Source: Psoroptes ovis (taxonomy: Eukaryota; Arthropoda; Arachnida; Sarcoptiformes; Psoroptidae). Taken from it: a DNA stretch of 64,000 nucleotides. The translations under genes were made by a program, and so were the position numbers. The notes under the pieces are model-generated. The model was not told where the DNA came from, made no database searches, and saw only the letters and a program-made list of their open reading frames with translations. Every line of letters starts with the position of its first letter. The stretch's first letter is position 1. This document shows, piece after piece, positions 32,274-43,153 of the stretch. Location of the stretch: assembly GCA_002943765.1 (NCBI GenBank), contig PQWQ01000025.1, positions 558,001 through 622,000 of the forward strand. Reading direction: 5' to 3'.

Positions 32274-35200
32274 ATGATGGAATTGCAACAAGAACCTTTG
32301 CCCTTACTGTCAATGACAAGTGATAGTCATAATTATTCGAATAGTCATGGTCACAATAATCATCCGAAATCGCTGCCAAATTCCGATTCAGAATCACAAG
32401 ATTCATTTCAAAATGGTACTGGTGGTGGTCATCATCATCAAACAAACCAAACAAATGGTCAACAAATGAATGGTCATCAACAACAACATCAGACCCTGCA
32501 GCAGCAGCAACAACAACAACAAAATGATCAAACAAATCGTTTCAATTCATATTTGAATCGTGGTAGCGAGCTATGGACACATTGGACATGGCTTGGGGGA
32601 CAAGGTAAAATGTCGCTGATGCGTTGTAATTATTGTTTGGTTAATAAACAACTCAAAAATGCTCCCAAATGCCGGCGACATTTGATTAAATGTCCAAAAA
32701 CACCGGAATCGGTTCGAAAATTTTTCGAACGTAAAGAGCTGGAAGCATCAAGAGTATCGGCATTTATGCGTGAAATACGTTCGAAAGAAGGTAAATTCGT
32801 TCGAAATTCGAATATTCAAAAATCAACCAATCAGCAATCACCGCAACAACAACCGCAGAAAACTACGCAACCAATTGTAGCCACAACAACTCCATTGGTG
32901 ATAAATCGTTCAGCATCGGCACGTATCGTACCGAAACCATCGGCGAATGATTTGAAACATTTAAATTATAAAACTAATGGTGGTAGTGATAATCGATTTA
33001 CAAATGGTGGTGTTTTGCAGCATGCCAATAAAAAGCAGCAAACGGTCGTCAGTAATGGTCATAATGGCAATGGTCACAATAACACTGATAATCATGATGT
33101 TGCTGCGTTTATCGATAAAATTCAATCAAAACATGATATCATCGATAAATTGATGCAATATTCACCTATAGTGAATCGTTCATTGAAAGTTATTGAAAAA
33201 AATAATCATAATCATCAACAGCAACAACAACAACAACAACAGTTTTCATCGATTAAAATAATGAATGGTCGAATCTCTAATAATAACAGTAACAATTCAT
33301 CACCTTCAAACACTAATAATGAACAAATAATGATGAATGGTGGTGGACAAATTAATTACAATTTATTGTATCAATTAATGGTAAGTCTTTGATTTGATTA
33401 TTGTCTTTTTTCTATTGTTTTCCAAGGTTGTCCGAAAAGTTCATTCGGTTTAATCACAATAGAGTTGTTGATGAAAATCGGGCAAAACTTTTCGGACAAC
33501 CTGATACTTTTTTAAAATTCATTGTGAGCTTTGGAAGCATTTCAAAGATTCCAATTTTGAATTCAAAATTCAAAGCTGAATTCGTTTTGTTTATTCTTTG
33601 TGATTAGTTTATTTATTCGATTTCATGGTTAAAATGTTTTATTATCAGTGTGTTTGAAGGCCATATCATCATTTTGGCCATAAATAAATAGATAAATAAA
33701 CAAAAACAAAACGAATGAATAACAACAGTTGTTTGTTAGTGTAGATTTTAGGTCTTTTTTTCTGTTGTGTTCAAGGTTTTTTCCATGGTTTTCAAAAATC
33801 TTTGAATTCAAAATGCTTTGTGTGTCTTTATCAAGGCGTGTGTATGCTTTTTTTTGTGGAAGAAAATTTTTGTGAATTTTTTTTTTTTTGTTTTTCAAAA
33901 ATCAAATGGATCAATTTGGTTGTCCGAAAAGTTCTGTCCGATTTTCATGAGCAACTCTATTGTGATCAAGCCGAATGAACTTTTCGGACAGCCACCTTAT
34001 ATTAATACAAAGCAAAAACTAACGATTTTAGACTCTTAACACGCTTCTCGTGTTTGGCCAAAAAGGGCGAAAAATTCATTTTTCGAATGTGGTCCCATTA
34101 AATCATGTAAATCATTATTAGTAAGGGACAAGAGAAGAGGTCACCATTTTTTTTTCGGACCTTTGACTTGGTATGTTCTCTCCACGAATGTTTGATAGTT
34201 TGAGCCAACCAAAGAGACAGAGAGAGAGAGTCTGGGTCACCAATGATCATCAATTGATAATCATTTGTTGTGATGAGATGATCAGTAAGCGCAATCGTGC
34301 AAGGAGGGAGGGAGTAAGGAATGTCGCGAATGGCCATTTATTTGATTCGTTTGAGTGAAAATTTATTTGGGGCCAAATTCAAACAACGGTCTTTTGATGG
34401 TTTTAATGACATGTTGAAGAAGACGACGGGTCTACCAGAGTACAGCTTGCTGAGCGAGGCAGAGAGCGATTGTGTTTTTGGTGAGAACACGGTGATGTTT
34501 TAGGTGACCTAGCCGCGCTCGTATAAATTAGCTTTTTGATTGTGTTTCTCGATTGTGCCCTTGTGCCATTCTTTGCTCGGTTCATCATCGGTACTAAGCT
34601 CAAAGTTTTTGCAAAAAGCCCTTATGCCATTTGATTGATGATAGAGAGTCAGAGAGTGAGGGCAAAAAGAGCCCAGCAAGTTATTCGGAAGGGCCAAAAT
34701 GGCCAATAGACCATTTCAAATTATTTTGAACATCTGGTATCAGAAATGTAAACAGGATGAATTGGTTTTTCTCTGTGTGTCTGTCACCGAATGAATTTTT
34801 CGGAATTGCTGATGTGCTTGACTGAGTAGTTTGCTTAGCTTAGCTCTCTTTGGCATGGCTCATTTCAATTCGGCTCAATTCTAAGGGAAATTTTTTGAAT
34901 TTCATTGATGCTTAATCAGGCTATTTATTTAATATTAGGTGATTGTCCGAAAAGTTCATTCGGCTTAATCAATCAAGAGTTGTTCATGAAAATTGGCCAA
35001 AACTTTCCGGACAACCTGTTTATTATATGACATAGACATTGCCTCATTGATGTTGCGAAAAAATATTCGAATTATTTTTGCATTTGAAATGAATTCATAT
35101 TGATTGGGCGTTGTACACACACATTGAATTAAACGATTAGTATTTCCATTTAAAACAATGTCATAAATTAACTCCATTTAAAATTCAAATCATTTTCAAA

Positions 35201-38200
35201 ATTTGAACTGGTTTTTTGCAATAGAAAATATTATTAGGTTGTCCACAAAGTTTCTGCCGGTTATATCGTAGAAAATCATTGAAAAATCGACAAAAACTTT
35301 TCGGACAGCTTAATAATTTTAATTTTTTTTATGACCAAATTTACCTTGAAAATCACACAAATCATAGGTTGTTGTTGCTTATTGCGTGTTTAGCCACTGA
35401 CATCACCTGTGTACAACAACAGTAGCAGCAGCAACGACAATCATCTCATAAATTTGTCAAATTTTGATCAATTAATCGATTATAAGCTGTTCGGAAAGTT
35501 TTTGCCGATTTTCCAATGATTTTCTACGATATAACCCGCAAAAATTTTCCGGACAACCTAATAATTTGATTAATGTTTTAATCCTTCAATTCTTTTCTAT
35601 TTTTAGTCGATGACATCAACGACGACGACAACGCCCTCTTCGACTACGCCGCCATTGAATTCGAATGTTTTGACGCCATCATTGAACGACCAGCAGCAAC
35701 AATCGATTATTAATGATAATCACCAAAATCGATATCCGATATTGTCCGGTAAATTGAAACGTAAACAACAACAATTCAATGATTATCATTTGAATAAAGA
35801 AAATGAACAAAAGAAACTGGCGCCACCATCGCCACCAAATGGTGGTAACACAGTTGTGATTAATTTAGATGATTTATCATCAGTCATGACGACGACAACA
35901 AATGGCGTAGCTATGAACCGGCGAAATATCGATTGTATCGACACTGGTGATAATGATCAACCTTACGCAAATGCTCCAGGTAAAAAGATAAGAATGGACC
36001 CTGGACATACGGTCGACGATGGGTCGATGATCTCCGATGATAATGATTCGACCATGATTAATGCTAAAGACTTGAACCTGATCAAAGATGAATTGAATGA
36101 TTTACTGCTTTCGGCATTCATAAGCGAAGGTATCGACCTTAAATTTGTAAATAATTTATATTTCGATAAATTCATTCGACAATTAATCCGATATTCATCA
36201 TCATCATCATCGATGATGGTTACTAATCAATTACGGTATCGATTACCATCAATTGATCAGCTGATATCGAATAATACACTGAATTTAATTCGAAAATTTG
36301 ATTATGAAACAACAAAAATATTTTCCGAATGTGATTCAATTGTTATTTCCATTGATGAAATGATTCCGCCGTCATTCAAAGAAGACGTAAATAGTAATAC
36401 TCAATCAACCAACATGGACCACCGAGAACAAAAATTGAACATAAATCTTATGATTCAATCATCTACGAATGAATCGATTCATTTATTTTACAAATCAATT
36501 GTTTATGACGTTTGGAACGACCAGCAATCCCAATCAACTCCACCCCCATCATCTTTAAGAGATGTAGAAGACATTGAAATCGACACTAAATCATTGAATA
36601 ATCAAATTGATTCGATTATCAATAAAATTGGTCCCGATCGTATCGATGCTATCATTCTACCATTCGATCATCGTTATTCTAAATGTTCATCACTGCTACA
36701 ATCATATTTATCCACATTACATTCACATATAGTACCATTGACCAATATTTTTAAATTATTTTCGAATCTTTTCAATGATCTGCTTCGATTACCGGCCCTT
36801 AATCGATTACTGATGAAATCTTTTGATTTATTTGAATATTTGGTCACCATTTCGGATGAAAATCTCCAGAATCATTGGCAAAAAGTCCTCGATGATGATC
36901 AAAGGAGCCAAAGATTTATAACTCAGAACAAGGACTGTCCAAGTATGAGATCAATTTCAGTCAATTTAATGTTCACGTGGTTAGTGTCTTCACGTACCGA
37001 TATAATGGAATTGTTACTCGAGAATAATGATGGTGAAAAGCGGCCTAAACTCATTGAAAATGCCGATTTCGATGCGAAATTCTTTGATCAAATCGAATGT
37101 TTCAATAATTTTCTCAGCCCTATCGTGAATGGTAAGTCCCTTGTCAATGATATTTCCTAGAATCCTTTGTTAATAAATGACTATTTCTACCTAAAAATTA
37201 AAAAAAAACAGCCCTACATTCGATTGCAAGCAATGAATCGATGGTCATATCGGATATCGTTAGGATTTATTTTGATGTTAAAAATTCAACAATTTCAAAT
37301 ATGAATGATATGAAACGATTAGTATTTGATACTGAAGAAGAACAAGAAGATATGGGACCCTGGAAAACCCTGGAATTGTTGTTGAATGAATATTTGAATG
37401 ATAAAAATTTGTCCAAATATTATTATTTAGCCTATTATTTGGATCCTAGATTTAGAAATGATGATAAATGTTATAATTTGGAACAAAATGAAGAACTAAT
37501 TGCTGAAATTTATGATGCACTATATTTGTATGCTAAATCATTGGGCTGTGTTAATAACACCACTGATAATGATAATGACAATGATCGTGAATTATTGATC
37601 GATAGCTTGGATGAATTTCGTAATGGAAACAAACTGTATGGTATGCAATTGCTTAAATATTCATTTCGATCACCATCGAAATTTTGGAAACATTTACGCC
37701 GATTCCCATCGACCGCTAAATTAGCTTATTGTGCATCAAGATTATTATCAATTTCTACTCGTTCAATGGTCATTGGTCAATCATTTAATCAAAATAATGA
37801 TAATAAATCGATTGATTCAATTTATGAACATTTAATGAATGATAAAATTGATAAACAAGAGAATCAAATGATTGATAGCACTGATTTTAGTATAATTATG
37901 GAAAAATTGCAACCAATTCAATCATATTTACGTTCAAATAGTCATAGTGAAACTATGGAAAGTAATGTCATTAATGGTCATAATGGTGGTGGTCACAATG
38001 TTTTGAACAACACAAATGGTGAATGCAGTGATGGCCATAATGGTGATTGTCACAATGGAAACGTAGATCTTAACGGTGATGAACATTTGGTGGGAAATGA
38101 TAATCATCACAAGTCAACCATAAACATATCAAACAAAATTAAAAATGTGATTAATTTAATTTTAAAACAAAAAAATTATTTTATTACCAATATTATTGCT

Positions 38201-38233
38201 CAACAACAACAACAAGTGCCATCATCTGATTGA
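32274..38233 (+). CDS. BED zinc-finger, hAT-transposase-derived protein (probable domesticated transposase)
   Basis: Three exons, 32274-33380, 35607-37131 and 37212-38233, give about 1217 aa. Intron 1 is 2.2 kb and contains five MITEs; intron 2 is 80 nt. The N-terminus is Gln/Asn/His-rich. A BED-like finger at about residues 100-150 has CNYC followed by H-x3-C ('RRHLIKC'), then 'ESVRKFFERK'. The middle matches the hAT fold start ('GIDLKFVNNLYFDKFIRQL', 'YRLPSIDQL'). The C-terminus has 'YYLAYYLDPRFRND' and a dimerisation-like block 'FWKHLRRFPSTAKLAYCAS'. The hAT 'SER-FS' signature is degenerate (MVIGQSFNQ), and no RNase H-like catalytic acids or RW motif are recognised. The intact 1.2-kb-plus frames with introns and no terminal repeats argue for a host gene, probably a DNA-binding regulator (inference). 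Confidence 0.75.
33425..33502 (+). mobile_element. mariner-like MITE, type A (intron 1 of the hAT-derived gene)
   Basis: 78 bp. Termini AGGTTGTCCGAAAAGTT / AACTTTTCGGACAACCT are perfect; core cattcggtttaatcacaat. It starts 45 bp past the exon 1 donor. Confidence 0.88.
33918..33997 (-). mobile_element. mariner-like MITE, type A
   Basis: Inverted orientation. GGTTGTCCGAAAAGTTC and AACTTTTCGGACAGCCACCT; core gattttcatgagcaactc, aagccgaatg. It lies in intron 1 of the hAT-derived gene. Confidence 0.83.
34937..35017 (+). mobile_element. mariner-like MITE, type A
   Basis: 81 bp. AGGTGATTGTCCGAAAAGTT at the left (small insertion) and AACTTTCCGGACAACCT at the right; core cattcggcttaatcaatc. It lies in intron 1 of the hAT-derived gene. 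Confidence 0.85.
35236..35310 (-). mobile_element. mariner-like MITE, type B
   Basis: 75 bp, type B inverted: AGGTTGTCCACAAAGTTTCT, core gccggttatatcg, gaaaatcattg, right end AACTTTTCGGACAGCT. It lies in intron 1 of the hAT-derived gene. Confidence 0.8.
35485..35559 (+). mobile_element. mariner-like MITE, type B
   Basis: 75 bp. AGCTGTTCGGAAAGTTTTTG at the left and AAAATTTTCCGGACAACCT at the right; core caatgattttctacgatat. It ends 48 bp before exon 2 of the hAT-derived gene. Confidence 0.8.
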
Positions 38234-38317
38234 TATTTACTCAAAAAATGCTCAAAAATAATTCATAGATATGTATGTGTTTTTAATTGATCTTCATGTA
38301 TTTTTTATTTCAATATT

Positions 38318-38393
38318 GGGTTGTCCGAAAAGTTTTGGTCGATTTTCCAATGATTTTATACGATATAACCGGCAAAAACTTTGCGGACAACTT
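38318..38393 (+). mobile_element. mariner-like MITE, type B
   Basis: 76 bp. GGGTTGTCCGAAAAGTTTTG at the left and AAAAACTTTGCGGACAACT at the right; core caatgattttatacgatat. It lies 85 bp after the stop of the hAT-derived gene and is probably in or near its 3' UTR. Confidence 0.82.
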
Positions 38394-38598
38394 AATATTT
38401 TTTTTTTATATAATTTCCAATTTCATTGCCAAAGTTATTTTTGATTTTTATTTGATTTGATATACCCGTTTAATGAAACTTATTAATTTGTAATAATTAT
38501 TGTATCTTAATTAAATTGTAATCAAAATTTTCACACACACACGCTCAAACACACTTATCAAACGCCTTTGATTTATAAAAAAAAAATTCAATTATTTG

Positions 38599-38674
38599 AG
38601 GCTGTCCGAAAAGTTCATTCCGCTTAACCAATAGAGTTGCTCTTGAAAATCGGACAGAACTTTTCGGACAGCCT
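38599..38674 (+). mobile_element. mariner-like MITE, type A
   Basis: 76 bp. AGGCTGTCCGAAAAGTT / AACTTTTCGGACAGCCT, with a compensating T-to-C/A-to-G difference in both ends; core cattccgcttaacc. Confidence 0.85.
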
Positions 38675-38950
38675 AATACATCACATACATCAATGCATTC
38701 ACACACCCTTTTTATTCTCCCTTAATTTATTTCATTTTACCTTAATATGTCACTTGATTGATCGATTAATCAATCCACAATTTAAATTTAAATTATTACA
38801 ATTATAAAAACAAACAAGCTAAGACAATATCAGGAATCTTTGCCAAAAAAAATTTCCAATTGAAATTTGATTTATTTTGTATTTGTTTCGATTATTATTA
38901 TTTATGAATTTCGAATAAACAATTATTTATTAAAAATTAATGATCTATTC

Positions 38951-39029
38951 AGGTTGTCCGGAAAGTTTTGGCCAATTTTCATGTGAAATTCTAATGATAA
39001 TTAAGCCGAATGAATTTTTCGGACAACCA
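38951..39029 (-). mobile_element. mariner-like MITE, type A
   Basis: 79 bp, inverted. AGGTTGTCCGGAAAGTTTTG / AATTTTTCGGACAACCA; core gccaattttcatgtgaaat, aagccgaatg. Confidence 0.83.
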
Positions 39030-39525
39030 AATATCAATCAATCAATTATTAAACAATATGAATTGAATTCAATTCAAACATTTTGTCCATATGTTGATCT
39101 GAGAGATTAGCTTTGATTTAGCTTCGACAACTTGGCCCCACGAACTTTTGTTCCCCACGATCTTTTAATTTTGGAATATTTCGAAAATGTCTTACCTTGA
39201 ATTTCACTGCTTTGTTGTGTTACAATAAAGCTGTTAAATACTCCTGATGTTCAACAATTGATTGCTGTGTAAAAGTGGATCAAAATAATCATATTATGTC
39301 TGTGTATGTGAGTGTTTTAATAAAAAAATCTGTTTTTGATAAGTCCACAAAGATAATTCAAGAACAAAGAATATTTTTCGTATTTTTTATCTTGTCCTAC
39401 ACGAATGTATAACCACCTGTTCACTAGTGCATATATGTTGTCACATGTTGAAAGGGCAATTAATGATTTAAATTCATGGCTTAATTGTTGTTCAGTGATT
39501 TGAGAGCACTAATTCATCTTTTATT

Positions 39526-39602
39526 AGGTTGTCCCAAAAGTTTTGTCCGATTTTCATCAACAACTCTAGCTGATAAAGCCGAATGAACTTTGCGGACAGC
39601 CT
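39526..39602 (-). mobile_element. mariner-like MITE, type A
   Basis: 77 bp, inverted. AGGTTGTCCCAAAAGTTTTG / AACTTTGCGGACAGCCT; core gattttcatcaacaactc, aagccgaatg. Confidence 0.83.
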
Positions 39603-40246
39603 ACTATTTCATTTGTCAATTGGCAAGGTGATAAAATTGATTTAAATTGACAATTTATTCAGAGTGAAATCAAAAAAATTCCAATTGTGGCATTCCAATT
39701 GGCATAATTAGTTTATTTTTAGGAATAATTAGCGCAGCTAAACTAATTGGCAATTCGTCATTCAAAAATGTTTCGAGGGAATTTTTTTTCCGAGGAAAAT
39801 TTCTGTCGAAATGAATACACTTGATTAGTTATTAGTCAGTGTGATTAGTCAGTAATAGTTATCAGTGGACAAAATCCGTTGCAATTAATTTTAATTATGT
39901 TTGATTGGTTGATGGTGGTGGTGATGATGAAAGTGTAGCAATAAATCGAATGTATAATGAGATTGCTTGTAGGCATCATTTTGAGTAGAAAAATTTGAAA
40001 ATTTTATTTTTAAATTCAAATCATTTGTGAATCGTCCACCACTAATTTGTGAATGGTCCATACAAATTTGAATTTAAATCGACACTTGTTTTACACACGA
40101 TTCATTCATTCGTTTCGAAAATGAATTTTATTCAATTTTGTCCTGTTTTTTTCAATATTCGAGTAAAACAATGAATTCAATTCAATTCAATTCGATTCCA
40201 TTTTGCAAATTACATTCAATTCATTCATCATTATTATCAATTTATT

Positions 40247-40328
40247 AGGTGGTTGTCCGGAAAGTTTTGGGTGGTTTTCATGAACAACACTCGATTGATT
40301 AAGCGGAATGAACTTTTCGGACATGCCT
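40247..40328 (-). mobile_element. mariner-like MITE, type A
   Basis: 82 bp, inverted. AGGTGGTTGTCCGGAAAGTT / AACTTTTCGGACATGCCT; core ggttttcatgaacaacac, aagcggaatg. Confidence 0.83.
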
Positions 40329-40463
40329 AATATATTTAACATATGTAAAATGACCATGATTCAAGTAAGAAACGCCTTTGATTGAAAGTTATTAAAAAAT
40401 GAAATTTCCATTGAATTTTTGACAAATGGCAAAAATTCATTTCATTTCAGCTAAAAATATATT

Positions 40464-40541
40464 AGGCTGTCCGAAAAGTTCATTCGGCTTAATCACAATA
40501 GAGTTGCTAATGAAAATCGCTCAAAACTTTTCGGACAACCT
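40464..40541 (+). mobile_element. mariner-like MITE, type A
   Basis: 78 bp. AGGCTGTCCGAAAAGTT / AACTTTTCGGACAACCT; core cattcggcttaatcacaat, agagttgctaatg. Confidence 0.85.
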
Positions 40542-41486
40542 CAAATATCATATTCGTAATGATCTAAATCGAATCTTTTTTTGTTGTTGGAAATTTGGAA
40601 CAAAACATAACAAAACAAAACAGATTTGTACACATTTATTTCACGATTTCGCTATTTTCATTCAAGATGATTGTTTCAAGGTTATTCCCTAAAATCTGCT
40701 GCTGCTGCTGTTGATATTACCTGTCGTTTGATTATTTTTATTAACTTCATTGAATTGGCTTTTGAATTGAATCGATTTTGATTTTTAAAAATAATTCAAA
40801 TCAATCATAATTGGCCAATTATTAATCTTTGGTTTTTAATCATTCAAGCTGCTGCTGCTGCTACTTATGATGAATATTAATTGATGAATTTATCATTTAT
40901 TCATTATGAATATTTGATTTGAATTGATTGTTATTATTATTGTCTTAGCCAATAATATATATGTACACGTCCACCATTTCAAATTTGGAATTTTTCCAAA
41001 TTAATAATTTCAAAAAATGGCCAATTCATTTGGCCACCAATGATGCCAATTATTAATTGGCCAAAACCATAATTGGACAACATTTATTTTCCTTTTTTTC
41101 ATGAATGTCAATTGAATTTTCAATTCAAATCAATGGAATCAATTGAATCCAATCTAAATCAATGAAATCTTTGATGATCATTGAGAAACATTGATGATCA
41201 ATTGGTTTCCCCACTGAATTCGTCTTGCCATTGATCATTATTTTTTTTTGTCGTAATTTTTCCATTCACAAATTAATCCAATTAAATGATTGATTTTTGT
41301 TTTTTTTTGAATATTTTTTAAATCATTTTGTCGAACCTTGGAAATCCATTGATCGATCGATGAAACTATAATTACGAAAAAATAAAACAAAAAATTGTCA
41401 TTGAAATCGATGAAAACAAATCGATCAATGTGAATCCATTGTTTTCACAAAATCACAAATGTGAAATGGACATTAGCAAAATATTT

Positions 41487-41565
41487 AGATTGTCCGAAAA
41501 GTTATGGCCAATTTTCATCGAGAAGCTTTATGGTGATTATGCCGAATGAACTTTTCGGACAACCT
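41487..41565 (-). mobile_element. mariner-like MITE, type A
   Basis: 79 bp, inverted. AGATTGTCCGAAAAGTTATG / AACTTTTCGGACAACCT; core gccaattttcatcgag, atgccgaatg. Confidence 0.83.
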
Positions 41566-42562
41566 AATCTGAAATTAAGAAAAATCGATACATTAATCAT
41601 TTGAAAAAAATTGTTTCACATTTTCTTTATTTTTATCCTTAAAAATATCAAAATGAATTAAGGCCCTTAAGGAAATTTACTTTGATGATGATTTCTTGAA
41701 TTTCTGTGGTCAATTTTAAATGTGAAATTTTCATTTTTTATTACAAAATATTGCAACACTTTTCTTCTTTGCTAATCATCATTACACACACACAAATTGA
41801 ATGTTGAAGAAATTTCCATTTTTTCATTCAAATCTTTTTTGTGATTGTTTCGCGTGATTTTTTTCTTAAAGAAATTTTTTAAGATTTTGTAACAATTTTT
41901 TTTTTGTTGTTGGCCCTTTTTTGTTGTCGTTTTGGTGACAAATACGTGAAGTTGAGTGCAAAAAAAAAATTTCAAGCAAATTTCTCTGTCTGGGAAAAGC
42001 ATCATTTTTTCTGTTATCTCATAGGATGAGCTTCTCTAAGAGCCGTTTGTATTGATTATGTATGCAAAGTTTAAAGGCTTCAACGCTCTAATCTGTGATC
42101 ATGAACCCTCTGAATTCTTGTACAAATTTCGACTTTTTAATGTGGAATGATTGTAAAAAAAAAATTTTCAGCTATTTTCTCTCAATGGCTATTTGTCAAA
42201 TGTAAATTTTGAAGAAATTAAAAATTTGTCAAATTACACATTACTATGTATGTTTATTTCGATCGACCAATCGAAAAATTTTTGGCCATGAAAATAACTA
42301 TTTTAGCAAAATTCAAATTTTGTTTGTTTGGTTACTATTCTTATTTCTATTTAAATCAAAAATGCAAACATCACCACCAATCGTTTCAATTCATGTTTTC
42401 TATCACATTAATATTTGTATCAATCAAACAATCAATCAATCAAATCATTTGATCCATTCATAATTTGATTTTGCATATTTATCTTTTGATTCATTTTTGA
42501 ACACACAAAAAAATGTTACAACAGTTCGAAGAAACACAGGGCGTTCATCATTTTAAATATAA

Positions 42563-42637
42563 TGTTGTCCGAAAAGTTCATTCGGCTTAATCAAAAGAGT
42601 TGTTCATGAAAATCGGCCACAACTTTTCGGACAACCA
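42563..42637 (+). mobile_element. mariner-like MITE, type A
   Basis: About 75 bp. TGTTGTCCGAAAAGTT / AACTTTTCGGACAACCA; core cattcggcttaatc, agagttgttcatg. It lies about 280 bp upstream of the TATA box at 42920. Confidence 0.83.
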
Positions 42638-42919
42638 TGAATATATTTCTCTTTGAATCATTGGAGAAAATATTTGGAACATTAAGTGGGCAATTTTTCA
42701 CTGCGTGTTTCGTGACTACGTTGTTCCAATAAAATTCAACAGCAGCAGCAGCCCAAAACACTCTTTCGCCCAAAATAATCGTCTAAAAAATTCCAAATGG
42801 CAAATGGCTTAATACAGGAGAAAAAATAAGAAGTCTCTTGAGTGAGAATCATTTCTTACGCACAGCCAACTGATTGTCCACAGCTGATTGATTGAATGTC
42901 AATTTTTTTTTGAAAATGA

Positions 42920-42928
42920 TATAAAAAG
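42920..42928 (+). promoter_or_regulatory. TATA box of the VP-rich secreted-protein gene
   Basis: TATAAAAAG, preceded by 'gaaaatga', about 235 bp upstream of the ATG of the 18-nt first coding exon at 43154. A strong TATA box suits a highly expressed structural-protein gene. Confidence 0.55.
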
Positions 42929-43153
42929 GCCAATCGATTCAGAAAAAAAAAACGAATCGAAATCAGAATAATTTTTGAGTTTGTTCATATATGTGTATGT
43001 GGTAATTTATTTATTTTTTTGTTTTATTTAAAATATTTCGATTTATTCTGGTGTGTATTTCGATTGTAATCAACGTAAATTCTTATTCTTATCCTTATTT
43101 TCCTTATTTCTTCAAACAATAATTTCAGTTGTGCCAATCATACAATATACAAA

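Larger units (their letters stand above)
38234..43153. other. 4.9-kb non-coding region rich in MITEs
   Basis: The interval lies between the hAT-derived gene and the first exon of the VP-rich secreted protein. It holds eight MITEs of the main family and the TATA box at 42920. No RNA gene or conserved frame was recognised. CTG/CAG microsatellite tracts occur near 40700 and 40850. Confidence 0.6.

Noticed and set aside
34098..34706. Group of 60-79 aa ORFs in intron 1 of the hAT-derived gene
   Set aside because: They overlap each other on both strands, have no shared or known domain, and sit in intronic DNA.
40426..40692. ORF containing 'IGCPKSSFGLI' and 'MKIAQNFSDNL'-type peptides, also seen at 12266 and 29251
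   Set aside because: These peptides are translations of the MITE termini and cores, repeated wherever a copy falls in an open frame. They do not represent a gene.
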